A stretch of 64,000 nt of DNA from Eucalyptus grandis (GCF_016545825.1 NC_052614.1:25004559-25068558); one strand, 5' to 3'. Positions 1 to 12,559 are shown, counted from the stretch's first letter. Made by a program: numbers and translations. The notes: generated by a model not told the origin, from the letters alone.

Positions 1-121
1 TAAGGTCATTAATGTCTCAACAAAAGTATTATCAAGTTTAAATTTGTAGAGACCATCATATAAAGTTCCAGTTCCAATAATAGTATCACTCTTAAATAAA
101 CTGAAAGATTCAGAACCAAAC

Positions 122-545
122 TTACAATAAAAATCTCGCCACATCAAGTCTTGACAAAAAAACTAAATTGCGAGAAAATGTAGGTACATAAAGGGTTTGA
201 AACAAATCCAAATAATGCCCAGTATTTAAATTTAGACAGTAAGTGTCGGTGCCTTCAACTGGAGCTTTGTTTTTGTTCCCCGTAATTACATAACTTTCAT
301 TTGGTTCTATAGTTTGGATGGATCGTAAGAAATCTCTGCATCGTATTTGACACATGAGTGGTGGCACTAGAATCAATCCACCAAGTATTATAAGGAACTT
401 CAGTAAAGTTTAATTCAAAACATAGTAAAGCACAAGGCTTACCTTTCTTTTCGAACCAAGCCTTACATTTCAAACAATCTTTCTTCAAGTGTCCAATTTT
501 ATTGCAAAAATGACACTTAATAAGATTGTGTTCCTTCTTATGCAT
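122..545 (-). pseudogene. copia nucleocapsid zinc knuckle and start of protease
   Basis: Two overlapping minus-strand frames. The first (545-297) contains CHFCNKIGHLKKDC, a CX2CX4HX4C zinc knuckle that binds the element RNA, followed by WWIDSSATTH, the aspartic protease active site; most copia proteases have Asp-Ser-Gly here, so Gly to Ser may impair activity. The second (376-122) continues the protease in another frame (the VPTFSRNLVFLSRLD segment is the usual leader-to-integrase sequence). A frameshift between them and a further stop show decay. Confidence 0.85.
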
Positions 546-689
546 CTGAGAAGCATTTGAAGAGTCATTCAGGACATCTAATCATTTCTTCTCGCTCCTT
601 CCACCTTTCCTCTTGAAATTCCTTTGAACTTCTTGATGACTTGAGAGATGAACAGAATGAGCCTTTTGATTCTTTATCATTGTTTCCTC

Positions 690-1250
690 TTAAACTAGCA
701 TACTGGCCAATTCATTCACATTCCATTTATCATTTATAGTGTTGTAATTCATTTGAAATGGCCCATATTGCTCATGAGGCAAGGAATTAAGTATAAATTG
801 TACTAAAAAATACTCATCAACGTTCATTCCTAAAGTCCTTAATTTTGCTGTTAAATTCATCATCTCAAGTATGTGCTCATGCATGGTACGTGAACCATCA
901 TATTTCATGGTGGTCAGTGTGCTCATCAATGTACTAGCAAGTAACTTATCAACAGTTTGAGAACACTCTTTCACAAATTTTATAAATTCCTTAGCATTAT
1001 CAGTCTTGAGAAGAGAAGTCTCTAAATTGTTTGCAACTGTCATTCGCATAAACATTAAGCTCAGTCTGTTCGATCTTTCCCAAGTTTTATGGAAAGACTT
1101 TTCATCATTGCTACTTTTATCAGTAATAGCAGCTGGTTTCTCAACTTGAAGCGCTAAATCAAGATCCAGGACACCTAAATGAAACTGGACTTGTTCACTC
1201 CAATTAGGAAAATTCATCTCATTGAATAAAGGAACGGATGAGGCATGCAA
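690..1250 (-). pseudogene. copia gag (UBN2-type capsid region)
   Basis: A 186-codon open frame with the conserved copia gag pattern: an N-terminal W-x-E-x-V segment near residue 17, the W-E-R-S-N-R helix near residue 58, the TMKYDGSRTMHEHI segment near residue 113 and the LNSLPHEQY segment near residue 155. These match gag polypeptides of copia elements that build the intracellular particle. The frame ends shortly before the zinc-knuckle region, which lies in another frame, so gag and gag-pro are no longer continuous. A splice-acceptor-like TTTGCAG lies just upstream of the start; whether it is used is unknown. Confidence 0.88.
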
Positions 1251-1259
1251 ATGGAGTGA

Positions 1260-2673
1260 AACAGGTACAGATACTGCAAATGTGCAAGAAAATACACATA
1301 CATTAATGCCTTGAGAATATCACATAATCATATTCAAAATAAACTATACATGCGTATCATAGTTCTCCTTTGGGTAATCCTATGATATACAAATATATAT
1401 AAACCATAATGATGCTAATAACTTTTATTTGGTAATTGTAAATATATCTTATTAAAATTTATTTGCTATCTTTGGATATACAAACAAATTTAAGTCATAT
1501 TAATTACCAACTATCATGTTCATGAATTATAAGAAAATAATTAACTTTTGGGTTAATCCCTAAGTTCTTATAATAAATAAACTTCAATATACCCATAACT
1601 CCAATAATGATATGAAACATATCAATTTCATATATAGCATCAATTAATCATGGGTAATTGAATTAAACAATTTACAATATCAAAATTCAAAAGACTTTAA
1701 GGTTCGGCCACTTTGGTGACTAACAAACCATTCATAATATGAATTTTTAATATTGTAAAATACAAATATTTACCAAATTGCACACAAGGACAAAAACATA
1801 ATCCAAGCATAAGGGCAAAATCGTAAAATCATAAAATCATAATTCCATAAGGGCAAAAACATAAATTTAAAATCCAGGGGCCAAATGATAAATAATAAAT
1901 TGGCGTAAGGGCAGAAAATAAAATAAAATAAAATAAAAAAACAGCCCCGTAGTACGTCAGGCACACACGCCTGCATTTGCCGCGGGTGCATGCCCCCGCA
2001 TGCGCGTGTCCAACACGCAGGTGCGTGCAACGCACGCGCCTAGCAACTACCACGAGCGTGGGATCCACGTGCGCAGTGATTGAGCACGAGTGAGAGTGCG
2101 TGGCGCATGGATCCACGTGCCTGCAACTGCAGCGCGCGCGTGAGGCCCACGCACCTTCTTCCTCACGCCCAGAATCAACTTCCGCCGATTTTCGCCGTTT
2201 TCCGCCGCGATTTCGCCACCATTTCTTCTCCAGTAGCCCACCCTAGACACAAACAAATAATGGGTTTTGAAGAGCATGCCAGCACGACCACATGGGTCCA
2301 AGTTTCGGCGAAAATGACCAAGAAATTGGCCTCAAATCAAACGAAAATTTTCCAAAATGTAAATCTTTAACCACCGGACTTCCGCTGCCCGATTAGCCTC
2401 TGGTGAACACTGATATACCAGAAAAACTCATGGCCAATGTTCCTCATGGCAGTGCGACCGTATGGGTCCAAAATCAAGCGGTGGGTCACCGGATTTTGCC
2501 CGGAATTGACGAGTTTCTCACTTGGCCTCAAAACTCCGAATTCCTCCATTTTTCATCCTTTTCCATTCAGATTTTTTTTTAATTAACAGAACCATCCGAA
2601 AACATTTTTAATAATAACAACAGTACAAACAGGATCATAATATTTCTATAAACGGAAAAGTCATGATCATAAA
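1260..2673 (-). other. unusually long leader between PBS and gag, with a GC-rich part
   Basis: No recognisable coding region. The part nearest gag is AT-rich; 1950-2560 is much more GC-rich and contains many CpG and CACGCGC-like words. Short open frames here do not match a family I know. It is either an untranslated leader of the element or host sequence picked up by it. Confidence 0.5.
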
Positions 2674-2689
2674 CCACGCTCTGATACCA
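2674..2689 (-). other. retrotransposon primer-binding site (initiator tRNA-Met)
   Basis: On the minus strand it reads TGGTATCAGAGCGTGG. The first 12 bases are the usual complement of the 3' end of plant initiator tRNA-Met, and it starts 3 bases past the LTR end, as expected for first-strand priming. Confidence 0.9.
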
Positions 2690-2692
2690 AAT

Positions 2693-3152
2693 TGTTAGAC
2701 ATTTCATATAATTCTTTAATGCGGAAATTCATAATAAAACAGTGATATTTGATTTTCATGATTTTCACAAATAGATGAAAACGTACCTTTGTTCATAGCA
2801 TCACCCTTGATGACAATCGTTGTGAAAAACCGATGAACTTGAATCAAATGAAGAAATCCGATTTCTCTCCCTTAACCCACTGTTCTTTTATATATTCTAT
2901 CGATGGATGAGAGAATATCAATTCTTTTTTGTTATTGTTGTTTGTGTAGGCAGAGAGAGGACCGAACTCTATTTATACATTCTTTCAATAGGTGCCTTCC
3001 ATCAAAGCGCATTTTCAACTTTCATAAAAGTCGTACCTCTTCATTTTATTAGAGTCGTAACTTCTCATAACCAATATTTATTTATTTTATAGCATTTCAA
3101 TTATTATTAAACCATATTAAATCATATCATGTGCGCCACAATAATTCTTACA
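2693..3152 (-). repeat. 5' LTR of the left copia element
   Basis: In plus orientation it starts TGTTAGACA next to the primer-binding site and ends ATTCTTACA, so it has TG...CA ends. The outer end is inferred from the TG/CA rule only, because the second LTR is outside the window. About 460 bp, a normal copia LTR size. Confidence 0.7.
2969..2977 (-). promoter_or_regulatory. TATA box in copia LTR
   Basis: Minus-strand TATAAATAG lies inside the LTR, about 280 bases upstream of the primer-binding site, followed by an AG-rich stretch. It would drive transcription towards gag. Confidence 0.6.
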
Positions 3153-3175
3153 ACTGCTATTATGAACCAGTATAA

Positions 3176-3480
3176 GCAAATCACTCTACATGATAGATGA
3201 TGTGATTTAAGTTGGCCAAAAATTGATGGGTCGGCAAAATCTAGCCAAAATTGATGGAAAGAATCACATTAGCAAATTGTCAAAATATTTAAGATTAAAT
3301 TAGCTAAATAAAAAAAAATAAGTCATTCTAGATGACAGATGTTATGATTTAAATGGGCCAAAATTTATGTGTTAGTGATTTCTAGCAAAAAAAAAAAACT
3401 AAAAGAACCATATTGACAAATTATTAAAAGTTTGTAGGACTAAACCAATTAAATTAAAGAAGTTTAGAATTGAGTTAGCT
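3176..3480. repeat. two direct copies of a ~140-bp AT-rich MITE-like unit
   Basis: The segment at about 3176-3315 recurs in diverged form at about 3325-3465: both hold TGATTTAA-x-TGGGCCAAAA-like, ACAAATT-like and GATTAAATTAG/GACTAAACCAA parts in the same order. The end sequence resembles the inverted-repeat family seen at 12318-12559 and within the triplicated region. The rest of 3481-3984 is AT-rich with nothing recognised. Confidence 0.5.
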
Positions 3481-3984
3481 ACTATACAATAAGTTTAGAT
3501 CTTTTTGAACAACTCTTCCTCTAAATTCTTGGACATACCGATCTCAATGACATCTAAATATAAGATTTTCGCAAAGCTTAGGATATGATGACATGTGAGG
3601 CTGTTGAAAGATACGCGGCTTTGACAGAGGATGGATTGAGATCCGATTGCAATCAGATTACGATTTGTACAGATCAATTTAAGATTAGATCTAGATTAGA
3701 TTGATTCATATGATCATTAATTTCCTTTCATTCTTACACCTTGTATTATATCTACTAAGGCTGTACAACAGATTGATCATTGACGGCAATACAATATACA
3801 AAATCTCTCTCTACATCTTCAATCGTTTCCTCTCTATTTTTCTTCAACTTCTTTCAGAGGCAATGATTCCATCACATTTAAATAAAAACACAATCAACAA
3901 GTCAAGACAAAAGTCTAGATATCTTTCTTACCATACCATAATAATATATGCATTTAAAGAAATGAAACTGATGGTTGATCTAGC

Positions 3985-4640
3985 TATTTTGTTGGGGAGG
4001 AAGATAGGCATCGGGACACGGTCCAGGCTGGACCAGATCCACGGACTCCGTCGGCGTTCCCTGACTCCAAGGGAAAAGCCCTCGATCTCCTCCACGTACG
4101 GACGTGCGCATGTTCACTTGCCTCGGTGCATTCCTCAATTCTTCTGTGCTTTTTATGGGGGATCTCGAAGCACGATCCGCGACTCAACATGCTCCGATGA
4201 TCAGGTGTCCCTTCTCGATCCCCAACGTATCTCCAAGAGTTCGCGAAGCCGGCCCCCGGTCATGGCCGTGTTGGTCGGAGATCCCACCAATGAGGCTCGC
4301 CGGATTCGCATTAGGAGTGGCATGTGCTTCCGGAATGGCCTTTCGCCTCGATTTCGCCACCTTAATCGGAGGTTGAGATGAGTTGAAGTAGGATGTGGGA
4401 ATCCTTAAACTTAAAGAAAGAGAACCGATTTGTACCATTCTAATGCCGCACCTCGGGCGGCCTTAACCATCCCCCTCGGTGCTTTGTACTCACTACTTCT
4501 GCTGCTCTATCCATCATCGATGCTCGAAAGGGCGTTGATTCTCTCGAGTAGTAGGAGTCATGTGGTGGAGGCAAATCGGAGATAAGAAAGCATATCACTT
4601 CGCATCCGATTTGTTGTTTATGTCCCTAAAAAAAAGAAAT
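3985..4640 (+). other. GC-rich island with short hydrophobic open frames, unrecognised
   Basis: Base composition rises sharply relative to both flanks. Plus-strand frames (4104-4376 and, in another frame, about 4441-4590) predict hydrophobic stretches such as LAGFALGVACASGMAF and LGALYSLLLLLYP, as in membrane proteins, but no family is recognised and stops interrupt the frames. It could be a decayed gene fragment or chance. Confidence 0.25.
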
Positions 4641-6650
4641 GTCCCTAGTCGTGAAACACTTCGAAGCCAATATCAACTCCTCGAGAAACGATAAGGGATT
4701 GTTCAAGTGATCAGCATGCTTCTTTTCCTCACGCAAGGCCTAGGCTCTAGTCATTAAACCGGCGCATTGTTTTGGGGCCACTCCAAAAATTACAGACTTG
4801 TATACCACCGTTAATTATTCGATGGGCGTGGGCTGGAAGGCTGCAACATCTGGTAGAGATTTGTTGGATCCTCAAAGATCTTGGACACTATTAGACCTAC
4901 TAACTGGATTGATCGAGTCAGATCAACAAGGGTTTGTTCTATTCAATATAAACCTAGCAACTCATACCTGACTTGACCTATATTATTAAAACACTTTCAT
5001 ATCTAACTCAATTTTAAAAAACATATTTCTTATGATTTTCTTAAAAGTATATTGCTTAAACACTTCAGTGCAATACGAATTTAGTGAACAATATCTATAA
5101 TTTAAAAAGAAAATTGAATATTTTATTTTCTTTATTCTAAGTCTGGCAAGGGCCACAAGCAAGGGTCGAGCCCTCAGCCAAATTTGATGAGGGTCGTGAA
5201 GCCCTCGCTAGCAATGAGTGAGGGTTGTGGCCCTTGTCCAACGGTAGTATGGGCAAGGGACATGATCGGCTAGCCCTTTGCCTATGATTGGAGAGAGTCA
5301 TCCGGTGACTCTCGCCAAATTTTGTAGAAAAAATAAAGAAAAGAAAGAAAGAAAAAGAAAAAAAGACAATAAAATAAACAATTATGAAAAATTCAAAAAT
5401 CAAAAATTTAAAAATGAAAACAAATGATTAGTTTGTTAGGTAACCAACTTTCAATCCATTTGAAGCTCATTTATTATCCATTAAGTTGTAAATTCACTTT
5501 AATTTGGTCAAATCAATGAAAGTGGCTTCTCCACAGCGGTAGACTCTGCTACAAGGGAGAGAGAGAGAGAAAGAGATTTTCTTGATGCGCTTAAATCATA
5601 AATCAAGGTACATATTGATTTAGTGGAAGCCCCAACTATTGTTGGGGAGGACTATTTAGCTCTTTCCTACTTTTGCCGATTGCATCCGCCATGAGTTGCT
5701 CTAACATGCCAATTGAGCCTACATAAGATGGGTTTGGTTTAAATTTGGTAGTAGGCTTTGGGTGTGATGCAAATGTCGAAAGCCAACACCCTTTAAGAAA
5801 TGCAAATTGTGTTCAGTAAAAACTCTTTGCAAAGCTATTTTGAGTTCAAGTGATGTTTCGCAAAAAAAAGTTTTGCAAGGGTTTTGGCTCAATTTTTTTA
5901 TATTTTTTATTTAAAAAAAAAAACTCTAACCCTTCACTAGAGTTGACAAGGGGCTCAAGCTGCCGATGAGCCAGATTTAGCACTAGCAACTGTCGATTGA
6001 GGTTGCTCAACCTCACGCAACTTCATCACAATCATCATTGGCCCTTCACTAGCCTCTCGCTCGGCCTTTTGCCAGCTAGATCTGGCCTTGTTGGCCCTCA
6101 ACGGCCACCCTTGCACAAAGAGATGTACAGTAATAAGGAGCAGGCAAAATTGAAAAATTAAAGAATTTGTAAGGGAAGTTTGGAAGAAAAAAAATTACTT
6201 CTAATTCTAGCATTATGCAAATACTACTTCAAAATGTTAGTCCCTAATTGCTTTAGGCTTTTAGCATTCCCAAAGCCAGCATTTGATTTAAAACTACTTC
6301 AAAATGATTGTCAAATACTCCAACATTTTCCTATACAAAACCCATTGGAAAAAATGAACCAAACCCACTCATAACTAGTCTCAAGTCCATGCACCCTTGC
6401 TAGTTCTGTTTCATCAAAATAACTTCCAATTCCTTGGAGTTGGCCAGTTCAATGGTTCAATGGTTAAGGAACGAAAATATGTGTGTGGAAATATTTATGT
6501 GCAAAACAATTCCATTTCATGATTAGGCCACCTACTTCGATTCTTGTTCATGCCTTACCTGGTCCATGAAATTAGAAGATACCTAGGGCATATTAGGGGC
6601 CCGGAATTTACCTAGTTAAGGTAGGTTTTGTCGTTATACGAAAAAAATTT
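4641..6650. other. gene-free AT-rich stretch with GC-rich repeat cores
   Basis: No coding region supported. GC-rich blocks at about 5141-5310 and 5936-6110 consist of short words such as GAGGGTCGTG, GCCCTCGC and GAGGTTGCTC in both orientations inside AT-rich arms, like the core of MITE-like elements at 6651-7296 and 14751-15575. A short GA run lies near 5551-5572. Confidence 0.45.
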
Positions 6651-7296
6651 AAAGCATATTTGGTTCATCATTTTAAAAACCCTTGAGAGCCCAGCCTCTT
6701 AGGAAAAATTTGAGGTGTTTGGCAACCATTCTTAAAGAGCTTTGGGGCTAAAAGTTAGCCTTCAAAGGATGAAAGCACGAGGTAGGTTCTCGCTTGCTTT
6801 AAGCTTTCAGCATTTTTAAAATGCTATCTTGAGAGATTTTAATGATTTTTTTTATCTTCCCATCTTGCCCTCACTAGCTTTCTTGTATTTCCCATTTTCC
6901 CTCCTTAAAGACATGTTGTGGTTGGTCACCAGCAAACCCAAGCATCGCTTGAGGGTACACACCATCGGGGATCACCACAAGTAGTGCAACACTAGTGGCA
7001 GCTTGGGCTTGCCAGTGACCCTAGGCGATGGCCATTGAGGTCATGTGACCTCAACTGCCCACACCAGATCTAGCTCAACAGTGGGTTGAACCCTTCACTG
7101 GATCTATCGAAAGGTTTGATTTGTTTTTTAATAGAAAAATTATAGCCAAAGCTCTTTATAATTTTATTTTTTTTATCAAACACTACTTAACCTAAGGTTA
7201 CTTTGTAAATGAGTTTTACCAAACATAATATGCACCTTTTCAAGCATTTGTAATTTTTCAAAATCCATTTTCAAAGCAGAATCAAATGTAGCCTTA
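6651..7296. repeat. MITE-like element with GC-rich core
   Basis: Left arm (AAAGCATATTTGGTTC) and right arm (GAATCAAATGTAGCCTT) are imperfect inverted repeats. The centre (about 6905-7090) is GC-rich. No transposase frame. I could not define a target-site duplication. Confidence 0.5.
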
Positions 7297-8703
7297 CATT
7301 GTTCTCGCTACTTGGAAATAGTGGATGACGTGGCACTTTCAAAAGTCAACTAGTCGCATGTGATGAAAGTGACCCCAAGTGGCAACTGGGGATGTCCCCT
7401 TGAGCCAGAGGAAAACCCTACCGTTGTCTCACAATCAGGTAACGAGTCACCATCGGTGGATTTGAAATGAGGAGGGGTGATCAATGATGCGCGTGGTGTC
7501 CTTGACTCACTAAAAGGATATGTCGGGCTATGCCAAAATTTCTAAAATTATCGTTGTACCCCTTTACCAACAGTCACAATCTCTAAGAAATAATGAAAAG
7601 AGTCCGCTTATTTCACAAAAATGAATTACTTATAATATATTTTCTTAAAAGATATCACTTAAAATAATTAATAAAAAATATTTTAATTATCAATAATAAT
7701 TTACGTCTATATGTCTTTGTGGACCATAAAGATATTTATGAGCACTATAAACAATTATTTTTCAAAAAAATTATTTTTCAAATTATTTATTTTTTGTGAA
7801 GGAAATTTGTTTCTAGGAAATTGTTTTCCAATTTTCCAATGTTTTGATAACGGAAAATTGATTGCTTTACAAAATAACGTTTTATATAAATAGAAAACAA
7901 TGAGTTTGAATTGGAGGGAAATGATTTCCCTTCTAACAAGAATGAAACTACTTTTCTTAAATTACCAAATAAAATGGAAACCAGTATTTAAATGATTTTC
8001 ATGAAAAATGTTTTCCTTTTATTTTGAAATTTTCATAGAAAGAAATGTGACTAAATTAAACAAATAATTCTGTGATGTCATATAATGTGGCTCGTGAGGA
8101 CGAACTTTAGATATCGTCTCCCTAAGTTATCACCCAATTGATGGGTCAAAGTCAGATGTTCGCAGAAGAGCTGGCTAAGATTACTTGTGGACGATGGGGG
8201 TTGAAAACACTAGCCACCTTTTGCATAAAAATATGAATTCTGGGCAAATCTCAGTGGCACGGTAGGTTTGCTTTGTCGGATTTGTCATACAGCTGTCGGA
8301 TTTGTCATACAGCAATCGCATTGTTGGAGTAGGGATGTCAATGGTTTGATTCGATTTGGTTTTCTTCAAAAATCTGATTTGGCATTGGGTTTTTTATGCA
8401 AATTGCCGAAGGGTAATCGCACTGTTGGATGGTCATGCTCTTACGCTTTAGTCATAAGATAATGTAAAAATGTAATGTTATGTTGACTTAGGGTTTTGAA
8501 TGAAGCATTATGGGATTCCTGGAGATGACTTTCAAGAAGTGGTCAAGAACTTTTTATATGTGGAAGCAGATGAATTCTCTGGGTAAGTTCATTCCTTCAT
8601 AAATTAGCTATCATCGGATAAGTTGCCCCCATGCATACCCGACGACTTAACTAACTCAATTCATGATGGACTAAATTCAGCATAACATCTCTTGTGAAAA
8701 AAG
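7297..8703. other. no gene seen
   Basis: AT-rich. Part of it (about 7640-8060) is rich in GGAAAA/TTTTCC words in both orientations, like the ends of the element at 45603-46633, so it may be a decayed relative. A short direct repeat of TGTCGGATTTGTCATACAGC occurs at about 8274-8312. Confidence 0.4.
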
Positions 8704-9060
8704 AGTTAATACCACGAAAAATCTCAAATTAATACATATGCGACAAATCTACTCTAAATTAATTTTTTGACCATCAAAAATCCTAAATTTTTTGTGATAA
8801 ATTTACCATCCGTTGATTTCCATTAAATTTGATTAATATCATAAAAAACCACAAAGCCATACACATATGATAAACAGTTAGTAGAAACCCAAATTGGTAC
8901 ATTCGCCAATTGTCATGTATCATAACTTAAAAATTTGTTAGTAAAATTTAACAGAAATTTATTGAGGGTTATTGGTTTAGGGTTTTTTATTGTCAAAAAA
9001 ATTATCTTGGTTAAACTTATTATATATGTACTAGTTTGGGGTTTTTTTGGGGTATTAATT
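8704..9060. repeat. MITE-like element with long inverted ends (family seen three times)
   Basis: The left end, GTTAATACCACGAAAAATCT, and the right end, whose complement begins TAATACCCCAAAAAAACC, form long imperfect terminal inverted repeats. The interior has no coding potential. Related elements lie at 43868-44273 and 47882-48553. Confidence 0.6.
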
Positions 9061-9605
9061 TGTGAAAAAAAAAAAGACAAGAGTATGAATATAGCCAAAT
9101 TACATGAGAAAAAGCTCAAAGTTTTGCGTATGGAAGAGCCAACTGAGTGATGAAAGCAACTCAATTTTTTTTTTACCTCAGCATGAGGTCTCAGGTTCAA
9201 TCCTCACTCGACATGATCGTACAAGTACAGGGAAGCGATTCCTTGCAGAAATTTGCTCCTCGGTGCGAATGATCTGCCGTTGACAAGAGGGGATGGACTT
9301 CAGCTCCCGCGAGGGAGCTAGTTAGGTTACCCACTGCTGTCGGTGGAAAAGGCAAAGGCATTTGCTTGTTTGACTTGCACAGTGGAATTTATACCGTGTT
9401 GATACTCGAACACAGCGATGTTATTTAGTCAAAACCATGCGAAGGTGGCCCGACGCTTTCAGTCAAGAAACCCAACATTTTCTTGAAAACAAAGCGCTCA
9501 CCAACTTGCGTCTAAAATATGCCGTACGTGACCTTAAAAGAGCTCTAGTGTTTCAATTCATTGACATTAGGGTACACTCTAGTGGGATTACCATACAATG
9601 AAGAG

Positions 9606-9608
<3 letters not shown>
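9061..9608. other. no gene seen
   Basis: Mixed-composition sequence without a supported gene. A TTC-rich phrase resembling a tRNA T-arm (GGTTCAATCC) near 9193 lacks a matching acceptor stem. Confidence 0.4.

Positions 9609-9650
<42 letters not shown>
9609..9650. repeat. (TC)n microsatellite
   Basis: About 21 uninterrupted TC units. Likely to vary in length between individuals. Confidence 0.95.
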
Positions 9651-9652
<2 letters not shown>

Positions 9653-10380
9653 ATATTTTAACTTGGCTGGTATGAAGAGCTCAAATTAATTGAAGGCAAA
9701 GCAAGAGTTTTGAACGATTCCAGGGTTTAGTCATGTTAAAGCCGGAAGGTTTCCCGTCAACGGTAGATTTCCCATTCTGTTCATTAGTAAAAGAGCACCA
9801 CCAATAGCATTGCTCAGATTTCAGGTAAACTAGTAGTAAAATTACCAACTCTATTGGGAGTCACCAACCTGCCAGCGAAGTAGTAGCTTACCAGCTCCGT
9901 TGAAATTTTTACCAGTGCCATATGCAAACTACCGACACTTTTTATTAACATGTTAATACAATAGTAAACTGCCAACTCCTCTAAAATTATACCACATCTA
10001 AAATTCTTCCGTCAGGGGGACCCTTTCAGGACTGGAAATGACTAGTTTTATGTTTTCCTTTGAGGTCATACCGCATGGCTAGAAGCTCGTGCACTTCATA
10101 ATCACTTGGTGTATGGGAGAAGGGGAAGTTACGTGGCCATTTAGAATTTTAGAGTGTGAAATATAGATTGCTCCTATTCAGAACAATATGGGAAGAATCT
10201 TAAGGACACTACAAGTTCCATAATTTTTCTACAATGCTCAATTGAATGCTATAACTTTTTCTTCAACCACTTGAGTATCAAAATTTAAAAAAAAAATTAA
10301 AAATTATGGCATTCAAGTGATTGAAAAAAGAAGAAGTTATAATGCTTACGAGAGTTGACACATATAATGTTTTTTTCTCA
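9651..10380. other. no gene seen
   Basis: No open frame or RNA gene supported. Confidence 0.4.
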
Positions 10381-12270
10381 AAGAATGTATAAATCTTTAT
10401 GCCAAATAGATCCAATCTTAAGTTTCGCAGCCTGTGTGCCCATCCTGATCCATAAGGGCCCATAGGCATTTTCGGACAGGCTTGGCAAGGGCATTCAATG
10501 AGATAGCTACTCGGCATGAAGATTTCTATACGGAAAAATCTATGACGGATGAGTTTGGGCAAAATTTTAGGCTTGGCTAGACTTGAACCGGCTTAATGAT
10601 CACCTCTAATATTAGTTAACATCTACCATGTTATACAAAACAAAGAGGATTCCTTACTTTTAAAGGATTGCAATTCTTTATTTCTTCCTTTACAGTTCTG
10701 GGCAAGCACATTCGAGATAGTTACCCAGCATGAAGGTTTTTTTTTTTTTTGTCTGAAGGTTTCTATACTAAAATTTATGATGGATGAGTTAGGGAAAAAT
10801 TTTAGGATCGGCTAGAGCTGGACCGCTTAATGATAACCCCTTATATTAATTAATGTCTACTGCATTATACAAAAGAAAAAGGATCTCTTATTTTTTTAAG
10901 GATTACTGTTCTTTATTTCTTCCTTTACAGTTACTTATTCTATATCTCATGCATTTCAATTAAAAATTCGAACCTTCTCTCTCTTAAAAACAAACTCACT
11001 AGAGAAAGTGCAAATCTTAAAACATTTTTCTCTTTCCACGTAGATGTGTACAATTTTCTTCATAGTTGCCAATAATTTATCTTCAATCAATAATTCAAAC
11101 ATATTGTAATATGGCAAAATCTCTTTTTTTAGAAGTAAATATCTTGGTATTGCACAACCAGTGAAAACAAGGAGAACTACATCGTACACAGGCCCAAATC
11201 AACATCTTCAATCACCCAAGTAAAGATACATCAGCAGCCCATCATCAAGAACATAAAGAACCCTCAAGAGCACCATATGTCCAATGACAGAGGGAACTCA
11301 ATAGCTATGATACATCAAGGAACTACAACCTGAACCACAACACAATCCCTCACTCCACCAGAAGGATTTCACTCCACTTGCACTTTGCCAATTCCTACAA
11401 AGGCACTTGGCTTCTGCAGCAAGTTTTCTTAATTCCCTCCTGACACAGGGATTCAAATTAAAGAAGTTTCGACAGAGGCGGCTGCATCAATGGCTCTTCG
11501 CACCTGCAAACATCTTTTAAATGTTGAATTTTTGTGGCTGTGTGCATTTTTCTAGTAACATAGAAGGAGAGGGGAGAGGGAAAAAGAAGGGGCCGCACAG
11601 ATCATGAGTTTCGAAACTCTGTAGGAAGGATCCATATATCTTTGTACCAAATAGATTTTCTCATGAGTTTCGCAGCCCATGGACCCATCCTAAGCTGTAA
11701 GGATTAAGGGTCCAAAGGAATTTTCTAGACAGGCTTGGCAAGGGCTTTTTGTGAGACACCCAGCCCGGCCTTAAAATTTCTGTACAAAGACTGTATGATA
11801 GGACGAGTTTGGACAATATTTTAGGCTTGCTCGATTTGGACCCGCTTAATGATCACCTCTAAAATAGATGGTGTGCTATTTTCTAGGGATCACAATCGGT
11901 TTTTTTTCCTTCATCAAAAGATCCTTAATTACTTAATCTCAAAATATTTTTCTCTTTCCTCTCCTCATATTGAGTCGATAGTTTCTTTTCATTAATGAAT
12001 AATTCAAATACATTATTATAAAGAATTTTTTTCCGGAAAGATATTATAAACCGATTTTTCAAAATCTTTTTTCCATGGGTAAATATCATTGTTTCGCACA
12101 ACCAATAAAAAGAGGGAGGACTACAACCCATACAAGCCCAATTCAACAACTTCGGCTAACCAAGTAGAGATAGCATCAGCAGTCCATCAACATTAACATA
12201 CAGCCAACAAAACCACCGTATACCCAACAACAGCGACACTATCTATTAACCACTAAAAGGAAGTCACTCT
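10381..12270. repeat. tandemly duplicated intergenic unit
   Basis: The stretch around 10381-11290 recurs diverged at about 11620-12210. Matching landmarks: AAATAGAT...TTTCGCAGCC (about 10404/11647), GACAGGCTTGGCAAGGGC (about 10475/11727), CGCTTAATGATCACC (about 10589/11844) and TATTGCACAACCAGTGAAAA with its diverged partner (about 11148/12092). Part of the first unit (about 10480-10690) is itself repeated at about 10700-10935. No protein or transposase motif is seen. Confidence 0.65.
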
Positions 12271-12317
12271 ACTTATTGTGATAATGGTTCGAAAAGTCCT
12301 AGATTTATTGTCTTATA

Positions 12318-12559
12318 GATAATTCAATTCTAAAATTTTTAATTTTATTAGTTTAATCATAAATCTTTTAATGATATTCCAATTTAGTCATTGACTTTAT
12401 GACAATTTGTTAATTTGGTCATTTCGACTAATTTTCGCTTGATGTGGACATTAAACATCCCACATGGACATTGGTTATCATATATGGCTTGAAGGACTAT
12501 ATTGACAAATCGTCGAAAAATTTATGATTAAATTAGCAAAATTAAAAATTTCAATACTA
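12318..12559. repeat. short MITE with ~50-bp inverted ends
   Basis: The left arm (AATTTTATTAGTTTAATCAT region) is the inverted, imperfect match of the right arm (ATGATTAAATTAGCAAAATT region). Diverged relatives lie inside each of the three tandem units at about 14012-14286, 17669-17939 and 20020-20271. Confidence 0.65.

Larger units (their letters stand above)
1..3152 (-). mobile_element. Ty1/copia LTR retrotransposon, 5' half (cut by window edge)
   Basis: Read on the minus strand the order is LTR (3152-2693), primer-binding site for initiator tRNA-Met (2689-2674), a 1.4-kb leader, a gag frame (1250-690), then a CCHC zinc knuckle and the start of the protease (545-122). This order is that of a copia element; the rest of pol and the 3' LTR lie left of position 1. 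Reading frames are broken by shifts and stops, so the copy is dead. Bases 3153-3157 (ACTGC) should be one target-site copy, but the partner is outside the window. Confidence 0.9.

Noticed and set aside
9160..9215. tRNA-like GGTTCAATCC phrase
   Set aside because: No acceptor, D or anticodon arm can be built around it.
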